A DNA stretch of 64,000 bases from Diphasiastrum complanatum (Eukaryota; Streptophyta; Lycopodiopsida; Lycopodiales; Lycopodiaceae). The translations under genes were made by a program, and so were the position numbers. The first letter of the stretch is position 1. Each line of letters starts with the position of its first letter. The stretch lies in assembly GCA_029204225.1 (NCBI GenBank), contig CM055109.1, forward strand, positions 27,224,178 through 27,288,177, in the 5' to 3' direction. The notes below the pieces were generated by a model that was not told the origin of the DNA, ran no database searches, and saw nothing but the letters and a program-made list of their open reading frames with translations. This document shows, piece after piece, positions 1 to 11,549 of this stretch.

Positions 1-1020
1 CATAAGCGCAGAGGTCATCATAGTCGGTGTCTATATAGACGACACTCTGATCCTGTCACGGAGCGACAATCTGGTTGTGTAGGTGAAGGCATATATTTCA
101 AGGCACTTCAAATTATTGAACCTAGGAGAAGCCAAATGCTACCTGGGTTTACATATCGACAAAGATCTTCAAGCTGGGAGATTGTATCTACACCAGTCAG
201 AATACATTCAAAAAATCATTGATAATTTCGACATGGTAGATTGCAAGGGAGTAAATACTCCAATGGTTCCTGGTGCAGTACTAACAAACAAAGACTGTCC
301 CAGAGATGAAGCAGAATGGCAAGCAATGGAGCATAAGCCTTACAAAAGGCTTATCGATTCTTTGATGTACTTGGCAGACAATACGGGGCTAGAAATTGCT
401 TACGTAGTGTTTAGATTGAGCCAATTCAATAATAATAAAAGTCCAACACACTAGAAGATCGCCAAGAAGATCCTACAATACCTCCTAAACACAAAGGATT
501 ACGGCCTATGCTATTGTCGAGATGCAGGATTCAAGATTGAATCCTACAGTGATACAAGCTGGGCATCCTTGAAAGATGATAGTAAAAGCATCTCAAGAGG
601 ATGCACCATAGCAACCGATGCAGTTGTTATCTGGATCAGCAGAAAGCATAAAATGACTGCCCAATCATCCTGTGAGGTTGAATACGTTGCTGCAGCCACA
701 ATGGCCAATGAGTTGACATGGCTCAAGTAGTTCCTAGGTGGACTAGGACAGAGCACTGATGAACTGTTGATCCTATACATGGACAGCACCTCCGCTATTC
801 ATCTGACAAAAGACCCAGTGTTTCATTCCAGAACGAAGCACATCGCCATCAAGTATCACTTGATCCGGGATTTGGTTGAGAAGGACGAGCTGAAGACCGT
901 CTTCATACTGACAAAGCAAATGATAGCTGATATATTTACAAAGGCATTGGATAAGACAATGTTTGAAAGGCAGAGAGCCAGCTTGGGAATCAGGAAAATA
1001 CACGCTTTAAGAGGGAGCTG
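1..1020 (+). pseudogene. Ty1/copia reverse transcriptase C-terminus and RNase H (broken)
   Basis: This is the 3' part of a copia pol reading frame. The RT catalytic motif VYIDDTLIL lies at about 31-57. It is followed by the conserved LGLHID and YIQKII stretches. RNase H shows SDTSWA, the E-V-E-Y block, MDSTSAIHLTKDPVFHSRTKH and the terminal IADIFTKALDK segment. In-frame stops at about 80-82, 452-454 and 728-730 break the frame, so it cannot make a full protein. The window edge cuts off the upstream RT. It is followed by a polypurine-like tract and an LTR-like stretch, the order expected for the 3' end of a copia element. Family assignment is confident; whether it belongs with the piece starting at 1826 is inference. 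Confidence 0.9.
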
Positions 1021-1029
1021 AAGAAACAT

Positions 1030-1824
1030 TGTGTTTCTATTTTAAAGCCTTAGTATTTTTCCTTGCATTTTTTACTCAGTTGGCCGACATTTCGGGTCAG
1101 GCCGACACTTCCAAGCATCAATGTGCAAGGCAAGGTGAGGATGAACTATCAGGCATAGACAAACTATCGGACCTCAAGTACTTGGGCGTGAAGTTTTTAA
1201 AACTACCATGCTCCACTGCCGCCATGTTACATAAACAAAAACTTGCTTAAATATATGTTTAGCTTAAGCTTAGCTAATCAATCTTGTAATCCAATCCAAC
1301 GTGATATATGTCTTAGATCAGAGACAAATAGAGAGATACACAAGAAGAGAATCTTGAACGTAGCACTCAGTGAGGCACGTATCAAGGAAGAAATATAAAT
1401 CTACCAGTAGCTAGTTCCTTTTTCGTGAGAAGATAACACCTCTTTGATGCGTTGACCTGGGAAACAAACAGCGCTCAAGAAAGATTTTTTATGTACACTC
1501 ATTTTTTATAATATAGATGTGTACATCTCTTCTGTTCAGTGTGTAATTTGTGAATGTTGTGATGCTTGTTCAATTTCATCCGTAGATATATTTTCGTTGT
1601 CATTAAGACATTATCTAATGTTCATAAACACATAATCAGATTAGCAGTAGCTATCTGCTTGTTCGGAGGATGACTGATCGCGGCCTGAAGTAGAAGACTT
1701 CACTGACATATCGGCTCCATCTGAGTGACAACATGAATCAATCAGAGAGCCCGCTACATTACAACAGTGGTTCCAGAGCAACCCAATTACTCGGCCTTGT
1801 CGGAGTCATTCCGAGATTCCATCA
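1030..1824 (+). repeat. Copia LTR shared between two partial copies
   Basis: A purine-rich tract (GAGGGAGCTGAAGAAACA, 1011-1028) precedes TG at 1030. The stretch ends in CA at 1824, just before a tRNA-Met primer site at 1826. It therefore reads as the 3' LTR of the upstream pol piece and as the 5' LTR of the downstream gag piece. No second copy is in the window, so the boundaries rest on TG/CA, the polypurine tract and the primer site. Confidence 0.55.
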
Positions 1825-1825
1825 G

Positions 1826-1840
1826 TGGTATCAGAGTGGA
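1826..1840 (+). other. Primer binding site (initiator tRNA-Met)
   Basis: TGGTATCAGAGTGGA matches the 3' end complement of plant initiator tRNA-Met, the usual copia primer. It lies one base after the LTR end and about 55 bases before the gag-like frame. Confidence 0.75.
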
Positions 1841-1881
1841 GCTCCCAAGTGTTTTGTTTCCAACATTACGACAATTAAGTA

Positions 1882-2240
1882 TTGCTACTCAATAATACTC
1901 CTGACCTGTCTCTCCAAAAGGTGACAGCAAGCTTATTGCAGGAAGAAGTAAGAAGGAAAAGCTTATCCATGTCGAATATGAAGACAGTCGCTCTCTATTT
2001 GAATAAGCAACAACTCCCGAAGAAGAAATCTTCGAAGGACAAGAAGACAAAAGCTGAACAAATTGATTCAGACAACATCAAAAGCCTAAGACCAGACTCT
2101 TCTGCAAATATTACAAGAGAACCAACCATGACATCAAGGATCGTCGAGTTCTCAAGCCTAACGAAGCCAAGAAGAAGATGCAGCAGGACGAAGGATCTGA
2201 TTCTGCCAGAACCTCTCAAGAAGAACCAACTCTGCTAGTG
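1882..2240 (+). pseudogene. Copia gag remnant with decayed zinc knuckle
   Basis: This is a short, Lys-rich gag remnant (residues such as LQKVTASLLQEEVRRKS). The normal N-terminal gag domain is largely missing. Around 2104-2150, in another frame, a CCHC knuckle can be recognised as C-x-Y-Y-K-R-T-N-H-D-I-K-D-R, with two of the metal-binding cysteines changed. It follows the primer site at 1826 and precedes the protease, the normal copia order. It is non-functional. Confidence 0.65.
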
Positions 2241-2262
2241 ATACAAGATTCACCCATCAGAG

Positions 2263-3298
2263 ATGCGATGGATTGGTAGAGTCGATTCTGGTACTTCTCA
2301 ACATATGATAGCATGTAAGTCCTTATTCGAAGAACTCACACCAGCAGATTCGAAGTATGTCTACTTTGGTGTCTCAAGTGCACTAGAGATTGGAGGCAAA
2401 GGAACTATACATCTCTATCTTCCTAATGGTAAGTTGACCTTGCTCAAGGATTTACTATACGTACCCAAATTGACCAAAAATTTATTTTCAGTCAGCAAGT
2501 TTACTGATCAGGGTTGCAAAGCCTCGTTCGCTTCCAAGCAGTGTACCATTATGGACAAGCACGACAAAGAAATATTCTCTACAAACAGATAAGGTAATTT
2601 GTACGTTCTGGGTCACGAATATGCACTTTTCACAAATGTGAGTACTTCAAATGCCCAATTATGGCATCAAAGACTAGGACATCTAAGCATGAGATCAATC
2701 TTGTATATGCATCATAATTCTATGGTCAAAGACTTAAACTTTAATGCTCACTCCACCGACAAGCGACGTGTCTGTGAGATGTGCTTACCAAACAAACAAC
2801 CTAGATCAAGATTTCCAAAGGGACAAGCCATTAGAGCTAAGTCCATTCTAGAATTAATACATAGTGATCTGTGTGGCCCTATGAATATTTCCTCTATGGA
2901 TTCTGCATTATATTTTATCACTTTTATTGATGATTATTCTAGATTTACTAGCATTATGTTCATCGGGAACAAGTTTGAGGCTTTTCACTATTTTAAAGAC
3001 CTCAAACAATTCGCTGAGACACAGATTGGTCAACGACTCAAAACCCTTCGTACTGACAGCAATGGAGAGTTTCTGTCAAATGTTTGACTATCTGGCATCA
3101 TTCGGCAGCCATCACCAATTCACCACCAGCTACACACCACAACGGAATGGAGTAGCCAAAAGGAAGAACCGTACATTGCTAAATGCAGCACGATCGATGA
3201 TGTCCAATGCTCAACTCACCAAGGGTTGTCTCCACTCTATACTACTAATAATCTTCTCAATGTCTCTTGATAGGTGTCATATCTTTCTTCTATGGTAG
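2263..3298 (+). pseudogene. Copia protease-integrase (truncated, frameshifted)
   Basis: The protease active site VDSGTSQHM is at about 2282-2308. The GAG-pre-integrase zinc motif (H-x3-H then C-x2-C) covers roughly 2660-2790, with WHQRLGHLS and CEMCLPNK. Integrase core landmarks are LIHSDLCGPM, FIDDYSRF and LRTDSNGEF. An in-frame stop at 2590-2592 splits protease from the zinc domain. Near 3085 the frame shifts to GSHHQFTTSYTPQRNGVAK, and similarity ends near 3245. RT and RNase H are absent downstream, so this is a 5' fragment of an element. Confidence 0.88.
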
Positions 3299-3299
3299 T

Positions 3300-4960
3300 G
3301 TGTTCTTTTTTCTTTTTTTCTTTTTGGTCACGTATTAAAATTAGTTTTTCATTTTTTAGTACACAAAAGGCTTGGATGCCATAGCATGGGCCATTGTATC
3401 ATGTGAATCATTCATAACAATTCAACTTTCTCATGTTAAACAAATTGTATAGTCTATGTGATAATGCAAGTACCAAACTATATGGTCTACATGGCAATTC
3501 AGGCATCAAACCATCATCGTCATAAACAATGTCCAATTTTAAGATATTAAATCGTAATTTAAAATATTATTTCAAAATATTTTTTGTAGTCTCCAAACAT
3601 AGCACGCCGACGTGTTAAGTGAAATAGCTAAAATAAAAAAATTTACAGCCTTTAAAGATAGCACACCGACATGCTGAGTGAAAAAGAAAAGAAAAATTGG
3701 CTAAATCACATGGCACGCCGATGTGCTAGCTGATTCAACCAGGAAAAGAAAAGAAAAACTCTGAATTGCCTAGCACACCGACATGCCAAGCGATTCAACC
3801 AAAAAAAAAAAAATTAGCACGTCGGTGTACCATATTTGGAGGCTAAAAAAATTAACTTCAAATTTTCTTTATTTTAGGATTTCATTATGGGATTTTTAAC
3901 TATGTGCCAAACCACAATTCTTATTAATAAATATTCAAGTAGTGATATAAAAAAAGTAGCACTCATGGCAAGAAATGAACTTGCAAAATGCCAAGCCCTT
4001 AAAGAAAATGAACGCTCTGAGTGAAAGAATATTGACATACAATGATGGACTTTTGACTTGTATTGAGATGGAGGAAGATTGGAGCCTGAATTACATTAAG
4101 CATGAACTATTGCTCCTACTTCAAATTTATTTTTTATGAAAAAATATAGTAAGTAGTTGTAAACATTTTTATTCTTCTTGAACAACTTATATCAATAAAC
4201 TTTTATATAACAACTATTCTTAGATTATTGCTCTACAAGGTTTATTTCTAAATGCAATATACTTTGATTCAATTTTTGCAAGTACATAAAAGACGAGCTT
4301 GAGATCAAATACAAAGATATTGGTGAAACTATCCAAATAATGGAGGGACACTAAAATTTATTATAAAAAAAATGGAAGTCCATGATCATTACAAAACTTG
4401 AAATAATTTTTTTATTTTATTATAGCAATCCATATTCATATAAATGAAAGTCCTAGAAATGGGTTGTGTATCTATCTTTTGATGGTACTATATACATGTG
4501 TATGTATATTTGAAATCTTATGCAATTAATATTTATATTCAATAAATTTTTCAGTTTCTTTTTTCTAGACTAAGCGAAGCATCTGGTAAAATAACTTGCT
4601 CTTGTATTATTTCAGTATCATAAGGGGTAGATTACAATTTCCTTTCATATTATTTTTCCTTCCACTTCATTGGAATGGATTTCTATACCATATTTCTCAT
4701 ATATTACAACATCTGCACCTTGAGCAATCTGAAAGGCTATTAGAGTAGAAGCAGCTTTCTTTCCAACACATTTGGCGCTCTCAATTTTTGAAAAAAAAAA
4801 ATAATCTATCGTTCGTAATAAAAACCTAGATCAACTCTTGCTGCAAACTGTGCACTTCATAGGGATTGTATAGATAGAGAGTGAATTGTCATTGTCAACA
4901 AGATGGATTAGCAATTCAGTAAACATGATGCTGAAAAAAATAAAATAAAATGAAAAACAC
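3300..4960. other. AT-rich intergenic DNA without recognised genes
   Basis: No coding signal was recognised on either strand. The stretch is AT-rich, with poly-A/T runs and one short decayed tandem array (listed separately). Confidence 0.5.
3598..3835. repeat. Decayed tandem array with GCAC(G/A)CCGAC(G/A)TG core
   Basis: Five copies of a motif close to AGCACGCCGACGTG recur about every 50-65 bases (near 3602, 3661, 3713, 3773 and 3818). They are separated by A-rich spacers carrying GATTCAACC. The core is itself near-palindromic. Confidence 0.55.
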
Positions 4961-4966
4961 ATCAAT

Positions 4967-5588
4967 TGACCACCATTTGAAAAAATATATTGTTTTATCT
5001 ATGTCAAGGTCTTCTTGCATATTATACCACTCAAAAAATAGCTTTGTATTGCACAAAAAAAAACCATACACAAGATCCTGCTTACAAGACAAACACAAAG
5101 AGAACACAATGGAGCAACACTCAACCAATGAAAAGCCACCGATCAGCCACCAATCAATCTCCAATACCATCACCCCCAAGCCACAAAATAGGATACAGAT
5201 GTAGAGAGAGAAAATTAGTAATGAAAACCACACTATAGGATGGTAGGAGGGCGAGTTCCCACAAATGACCACCATCTCAACACCAAATCAAAAAAAAAAA
5301 ATATGATTTTATCTATGTCAATGTCTTTTCGCATATTATACCACTCAAAATATAGCTTTGTATTGTACAAAAAGAACCATACACAAGATCCTGCTTACAA
5401 GACAAATACAAAGAGAACACAATGGAACAAAACCACCCAACCAATGAAAAGCCAAAGATCAATCTCCAATAACAACACCCCCAAGCCACGACATAGGATG
5501 CAGATGTAGAGAGAGAAAACTAGTAATGAAAACCACACTATGAGATTGTAGGAGGGCGAGTTCCCACTAGGAGGGCGAGTTCCCACTA
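4967..5588. repeat. Tandem duplication of a ~300-bp unit
   Basis: Two adjacent copies (about 4967-5266 and 5267-5570) share GACCACCAT, TTTTATCTATGTCAA, CAAGATCCTGCTTACAAGAC, CACCCCCAAGCCAC and AGGAGGGCGAGTTCCCAC. The last motif is repeated once more at 5569-5588. A TATA-like ATATATAG follows at about 5592. The unit may derive from an LTR or leader of an unidentified element. Confidence 0.7.
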
Positions 5589-5879
5589 GGATATATAGAC
5601 TCTAGCCTCTGTGCATGTGCTCATGCAAGCAAGGATATTACCATTGATACTCTACCTAGTTTGGAATAATGAGGCGTAACTAATAATCTCGTGTATTGGA
5701 GTTCCATGTATCCAAGTCTAGGATTATGTCGAATCGTATATGCAAGATGGAGATGTAACATTCTTCTCCTCTTGAACTGCTTTTGTCCTCAAAAGTGGAA
5801 TTTAGGGAAGTTCTTCTTTATGCTTTCAACTCTCTCACACGAATCATCATCCTCAATCCAACCTTCCACCTAATCAAGC

Positions 5880-6560
5880 ACTAAAAAATAGAACGATTTC
5901 TCAATTGTTTACCTATGGTTTTGAGTACTTTCTCAAGTTCCAAAGGTACACCAAGCTATAAATCTTCTATACGGGATAAATCCTCATCAGATTCTATCAC
6001 CTCCATGTAAACTTAATTTTAACTAGCTTACATGAAAAATTGGGTGTGCAGTAGATTTTTCTTGAAAATCTAGTTCATAAGCTAAAGAACCAATTTTCCG
6101 TACAATCTTGAACAATCCACAAAATCGGGTAAAAATTTATGATGCTTGCATGTACATGATGACAATTCTAAAATATACTAAGTCACCAACTTTAAAATCT
6201 TGAGGAGATCTCTTAAGATCGGCATAGTGCTTAGCACTATCCTGAGCACTACGAATACTATTCTTTGCCACTTGTAACATTTCTTGTATATCATGTAGGA
6301 AATCTGCAACCTTTTGGATCTTAACAAATTTCCTCTCCACATTAACTGGAGATCTAGGTTGAAAACTATACATAAGCATAAAAGAATTGTAACCTATATC
6401 AGAATGCTTTCTACTATTGTACATAAACTCAATCAAAGGAATGTAATCTTTCCAATGAGATTGCTTGTGAGAAACATATGTCCTCAGTATGTCTTCCATA
6501 GTCTGATTAGTTCTTTCCATCTGGCCATTCGATTCAGTGCCCAAGCTTGTTGCAAATGAA
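5880..6560 (-). pseudogene. Ty3/gypsy integrase C-terminal half (relic)
   Basis: Read on the minus strand from 6560, the sequence gives LGTESNGQMERTNQTMEDIL, the distal integrase core around its GQ-ER motif. The usual HPQ-type residues just before it are deleted. It continues through WKDYIPLIEFMYNS, the helical DIQEMLQVAKNSIRSAQD segment and FKVGDLVYF. Toward 5880 only disrupted fragments of the C-terminal domain remain, with several stops. The order resembles the gypsy pieces at 22430 and 47150. It is non-functional. Confidence 0.85.
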
Positions 6561-8090
6561 ATACGGATTCACCTTTTTAGCCTTGATCCTATAATGAAGG
6601 AAAGAGATGAAAGTTAGAGGCGCTAAAATTTTTGAACTATTTCTTCCTTCTAAAGAATTCTTGCCTTTCAAATCCAAATTCACATGCTAGGTCCTTTCAA
6701 TTTGTTTTATTTTGAAAATTTTAATGAAGTTTTTTAACCTCAATCTTTCAGGCCTTTTCTAGCTGAGACTATGCTCATCCAACGATTGGTTCGTATCCAA
6801 CGGTCCTAATCACCATAGATATTTGCCATTGATCTAGATGGACCCAAATCTAAAGGTTGTGCCTATTTTTGCATATTTCAACAAAGTAAATGTCCAAGTA
6901 CAAAGCATAATGGACCATGTAAATTGGTCATTGTTAGTCTACCATGACTCTCTACAAACAAACTCAGTAAAATTCCATTCATTACAAATATATAAATAAT
7001 CTTGTTATTGACATTTTTTCAGACTCTGAGCTCTAGCTCAATGCAATGTTATGTAGCTAATTTTCTTGTCATTAACTACAAGTATGTAGTCAATCACATC
7101 ATTGTCATTTTTTCATACCCTAAATTGTAGCTGAATGCAATGTTGGAAACTGATACATTTATTGCTTGTTGTGGATGTAATTAGCATATTACCATGTCAT
7201 CAGATTCCGACAATGGTACAAGCAAATGGAATTGAGTTTTTGACTTCTACACATTTCTATCTCCTAAAGAGAGGATAGAGCTACAAAATATTATCCTTAG
7301 ATAGGGTTCAATAGCAATAAGTTATTGTGGTCATATGTTAAAATCTAAGGTGTCAAGCCTAAGTGAGGCTGAGTATTAAAATGTGTTTTTTTACTTACCG
7401 ACAATTCTTTTGAAACACAATTTACAATTCTTTTTAAGTTTTTCAGTGATATGGCCTACATAATGCAAAGTTTCTCGTAATATATCATTCTTCTATGCAC
7501 TTTGGATATATTGCAGTACCATTACTTGGCATCTTATAACATTGCATTAGAGTAGTTGAACTACTCACATCGCATACTTAGAGAACATTTTATATTTTTT
7601 AATTTCTCACCTGCTAGAAATTGAACTAGTCACATAAATAAAAGTCAAGTAAATTTTACATCAAACTCATAATGGACAAACTAAAATGAGCTTACCATGG
7701 TAAGAGAAGACCTTTCCGTGATTTTTAAGCCTTGCCCCTCAAGACTTTGAAAATCATGTGCCCTTGTTCTACCACCTTTTGCAGTTCGGATCTGGGAATC
7801 AGACTATTGTTAATGAAATCTTTTTTTCTATAGAAGAGAGTTTGCGTCCTCTTGTACTTCCATGTTTCATCTCAATCCATATATGGCTTGTAGATACTAT
7901 ACACTTGATCGATACTTGGTTGCACCTGCAAACTTCACAGCAAGGCTGCACGCACACTACTAAGATCTCTTGAGGTTTTGCCCCTCTTCTCATTACTTGA
8001 GTTGCTTAATGTCCACACACACACACACCCACACACACAATCTCTCTTCCCCTCTGGTATCGACGCTCCACCCTTAGCCACAGCTCCATA
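6561..8090. other. AT-rich intergenic DNA
   Basis: No gene was recognised. A short CA-rich run lies near 8012-8040. Open frames here are short and have no family resemblance. Confidence 0.5.
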
Positions 8091-8092
8091 CT

Positions 8093-8275
8093 ACATGGTA
8101 TATTGTTGTTTAATTTGTTCTCACTTGGTTTTTCTCCTCATTTGTGCATTCATTGTTTTTTTTTCTTTGTAAAATGCACCTTACATGCTATATGGTTGTT
8201 CCTCCTCGCTTGGTTCCCTCCTCATTTGTGCAATCACTCTTTTTATTTATACGTACTTTATTGTAAAGTGTATAT
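8093..8275. repeat. Imperfect tandem duplication (~95 bp)
   Basis: Two copies share a TATATTGTTGTTT / TATATGGTTGTTCC start, CTCACTTGGTTTTTCTCC / CTCGCTTGGTTCCCTCC, CTCATTTGTGCA and TTGTAAA. The array lies just left of the Helitron 1 start. Confidence 0.55.
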
Positions 8276-8346
8276 CACTTCCTCGTTAACTTTAGAGTTA
8301 TTTTTTTATTTTCTAATCTATATTAATTAAAAAATATAGTTAATCA

Positions 8347-8366
8347 CGGGCAGCTCACGCTACCCG
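8347..8366 (+). other. 5' subterminal hairpin of Helitron 1
   Basis: CGGGCAGC-TCAC-GCTACCCG forms a near-perfect stem 30 bases inside the 5' end. Helitron 2 has a differing but equally self-complementary GCAAC-TCAT-GTTGC at the matching position (36734-36747). Confidence 0.5.
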
Positions 8367-8511
8367 AGAACCTCTTTTTTTTTTAAAAAAATCTCCCTCC
8401 CTCACGCTGCCTGAGCGAGAATTCCATATGTATTATGAAATCTTTTAGATCCATTGATTTCTGCATAACCCCGCCATTATATTGAGCTCAAAAACTGAAG
8501 CTTGATCGACA

Positions 8512-8801
8512 ATGGCGACGACTCTGCTTTTGCCAACTATCAATGGATTGTATTCTGTTCACAGCATGGCCGGTTCGAGCTTGTCGCAAGCCTAAGGGCT
8601 GTTCCGGTGGGAGCTCGCTATCTACATGGCCTTGCCAGCTCCTCGCTTTCTGAGGCTAGTTCTAGATCTTTTCTGTTAAAATCTTCATTTAATGGGGAGT
8701 CCTTAGTGTCACGTGGACCTACTCTGCCGAGAAAGCAAATCCCGGTTCGCTATGCTGGATCTCCTGTGTATTTGGCAGCGACTGCTGATCCTTTCCACTG
8801 A
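8512..8801 (+). pseudogene. Captured gene fragment with plastid transit-peptide character
   Basis: An ATG at 8512 opens a 27-codon frame (MATTLLLPTINGLYSVHSMA...) rich in Ser/Thr/Ala with no acidic residues, typical of a plastid transit peptide. It stops at a TAA near 8593. From about 8590 another frame stays open to 8801 and is Ser/Leu/Arg-rich (SSSLSEASSRSFLLKSSF). This suggests one reading frame broken by a shift. The parent gene was not recognised. Its position inside Helitron 1, next to an ERF fragment, fits transposon capture. An untranslated-region artefact remains possible. Confidence 0.4.
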
Positions 8802-8983
8802 AGGTTCATCATTCCTTATAATGTAGCAATCTGTAATTATAGAGCCTTTGGCAGCACAAGAAGTGCTCTGATTTTACTTCACTTTGAGGCATTTTTCTTT
8901 CGATTTCTATACTGATGCTTTAGTGTGCTTAGTTTAGTGCCTGCTTTAAAGATTTTGGACCTGTTCTTCTGTGGGATTGCATT

Positions 8984-9308
8984 TCAAAAGGAATTGGTAT
9001 AAGAAAGCTGATCAAGGTGAGGATGACTCTCTTGGGTAGAGAAGGCGAAACTTTCTTCTACCTCATCTGGGCTTCCAGTTTCAGAATTGAAGCAAGTGGC
9101 TGAGCTCTGTGATGGGTCTGAGGTAGCAGGAGGATCGGAGCTTGAAACAACTCTTAGGGGAAAGTTGAGAAAAGCACGAGCTCCTCTCATGTTGTGAGCA
9201 GCTTGATCATAGGCCAGAGCTGCCTGTTCTGCAGTGTCAAAGGTTCCCAGCCAGACTCGAGCACCCTGCCTTTTAGAGTCTTAGATTTCCGTTGCAAATT
9301 TTCCTCAG
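8984..9308 (-). pseudogene. ERF transcription factor, AP2 domain and C-terminus (3' half)
   Basis: On the minus strand, GKFATEI, a stop codon, then [20 protein letters not shown] followed by [20 protein letters not shown] form most of an AP2/ERF DNA-binding domain. The C-terminal tail ends at SYTNSF and a stop at 8984. ERF proteins bind GCC-box promoters. The first strand of the domain (YRGVRRRPW in the family) is missing because the LTR of the 9309-34911 element abuts the codon for the family's WGKF. A stop replaces the normally conserved Arg after AAEI. The 5' half of the same gene lies beyond the far LTR at 34912-35690. It is a captured, dead gene. Confidence 0.85.
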
Positions 9309-10253
9309 TGGGAGTCACGGATCCGATACTCAGCTACATGCATAAACCAATCATGTAACCAGACATAGCTCAAGAAGTCCAATATTCTGAAACATGGAGC
9401 AATCCTACCACTATCTACTAAATCAGAAAGTGATCAAGAACAAGATTAACTACTGAAACAAGGAACAAGAAACGAGTAACTAGATTCCTAGTAGCATTTT
9501 AACAGCCTAAGAATCAAGAAACACTCATTTCTTGATGCCTAGATTGCTCAAGAACAATCAAGAACTGGAATGTAAGAAAGTATGCAAGATCTACACCACT
9601 ATTCAGACTATTTAGTTTACTTGAGTGCTGATTCCTACCTTATTCCACAAACAAGAAATGAATCCTAATCCACAACTAAGCAAGAAACAAGGAAACAAGA
9701 AACTAGTTAATCCACAATACAAGGAAATCAAGCATGCTCATAGAAACTTCACTCAAGAACATTGCCATGAACAAGGAGCTTAGCAATTATCAAGAACTCG
9801 TGGAGGATCTTCTTTATTTGCTCAAGAGAACTTGACAATACATTCAAAGCTCCCTCACAAAAGAGGGGGGCCCTTAAATAAGCAAGAAGGCTGCCCATGT
9901 GGAGCCCAAGTGGCAATTCCACCAAATTAGAAATTACATGTGGAATTTGCCCTTCCACTAAAGGTCACCATCAAAGGGTGGCTCACTCTAACTAATTTAA
10001 GGGGGGTCTACATTTATTTACAAAGCCTAGGAAATATGACTAGCTCCTACAAGGTCGTTCCTTCTCTGGGATACACCATGTAGGCTCACATAGATATTTC
10101 ACTGTCATCCTAGCTAGTAATTTCTCGGCTCTCATGCTCGGCTCTCAGCTTCTTCTGCTCTCCTCCTTCTGAGACCTCCTCGGTCATGGGTGAGAGGTAT
10201 TATGTGTCTTCAGCTTGGCTCGGCATCTGGGGATTCTCTGAAATCTGCTAACA
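9309..10253 (-). repeat. 3' LTR of the giant element
   Basis: A 945-bp copy, nearly identical to 33966-34911 (about ten substitutions and three 1-base indels by eye). On the minus strand it runs from TGTTAGCAGATTTC to GTGACTCCCA. Confidence 0.95.
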
Positions 10254-10268
10254 TTATCCACCCCTAAT
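10254..10268 (-). other. Polypurine tract before the 3' LTR
   Basis: On the minus strand ATTAGGGGTGGATAA ends immediately before the LTR start TGTTAG. This fixes the element's orientation as minus. Confidence 0.65.
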
Positions 10269-10460
10269 CTGTTCCAGGACCCACTACAACACCGATGATG
10301 TCTTTTCGCTTGGCACTTGGAAAAGCGTGGATCTTCGTTCGCTTCCGTAAAACCAGGTGCTTATTATCCGCAAAACTTTTTTTTTTTTCAAAATTTGAAG
10401 TCTCTCAATTGGCCGCTACATTCCAGCCTTCCTGAGAACTTCTTGCGAGTCCTGCTCACC

Positions 10461-11549
10461 TCATCGTCGTGCCGTTTGCTTTTCCTCGCTCATCTTTCGT
10501 CCCAAGTCTTCAAAAACTTGGAAGCGGAGCTTACTTCCGAAATTGAGAGGCCCCAGGTATTCTCTTATCTTCTCCACAAAGCCCATTTCTTGCCAGTCCT
10601 CCACCATGGTCACATAACGCGATGACATGAAGGCCGCTCTGTAGTATAGCCTGGCCATCATTTCATGGCCTTCTTCCGACTGGAGGGCTACATTCGGGTT
10701 GATCTTAATGCGATCCAAGCCTCGATCCCAGAAACAATCTTGCTGCATCAGAAAGGCCATAGATCTGCAATATTCGGCACTTTCTTGCATGCAAAGATCG
10801 GCACTTGTTTTGTACTTGTGCCCGAAGTCGAGTAACTGCAGCCTCAGATCATCCGGGGAGGTTCTCTCTGAAATTCCTGGAATGACTAGCCAATTTACCC
10901 ACTCCACTTGTGGCTTTTCTACCGACCATGGATTTCTGCATTTGAGTGGCATGTAGAAGGGATCCACTCGCTTCCATGTCGGTGCCTTCAGATACTCTTG
11001 GAGTTGTCTGCTATCCTTTAGGACTTTATTTTGCCACTCCAGTTGCGGTTGTAGCATTGCAATGATCTCAGCCTAGGTGGAGTATTGGCTTTAATCTATG
11101 TCCTCTTTGCCTTCCCTCATGTTGGGAGGGTATTTCCTCTCAAACTTTTCTGACTCTCTTGTGTCAGCCAATTTGCCTCTGGGCCTGGTATGGGAAGTTG
11201 TCCTACACGGTTGGAATGGCCTCGCCAAATAATCATCTAGGGCCTTGGTGTCCATGTTTTTTTCTTTGGCTTTCTCGCTTGTCGACGGCTCAGCTGCGTC
11301 CGTATCTTGTCTGGGTGAAAACCTTCTGGTCTCTGGTTGATCTGCCATGAAGTCATCATCACCCCCCATGTCGGTGTTAGTTTCTGGAAGGTCAGGGATG
11401 GAATGATCTGGAGAGAAGGGTGTGAGAACCACAGGTTTCGGAGGGGGTGGGTTTAACAGATTATACGCCGCACCGGGGGAGTGGAATTGTTGGAGGAACT
11501 CGTCTCGTCGGGCCTTGTATGTGTCAGCTGGACCTTTTGATAGGCCCAT
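10461..11549 (-). pseudogene. Extra ORF, C-terminal part: QLQEYL-AP-WKRVDP domain
   Basis: One minus frame runs from 11549 to 10461, interrupted by two nearby stops (TAA at 11091-11093 and TAG about 15 bases further on). The N-terminal 150 residues are Pro/Asp-rich (LLNPPPPKPVVLTPFSPDHS). The C-terminal 198 residues form a compact domain with RQLQEYLKAPTWKRVDPFY, VNWLVIPGIS and ESAEYCRSMAFLM. A diverged copy of this domain occurs at 57380-57700 inside the TIR element. No known family was recognised. It lies between integrase and 3' LTR, where env-like or accessory ORFs occur in Tat/Athila elements. No membrane segment is evident, which argues against an envelope protein. Confidence 0.55.
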
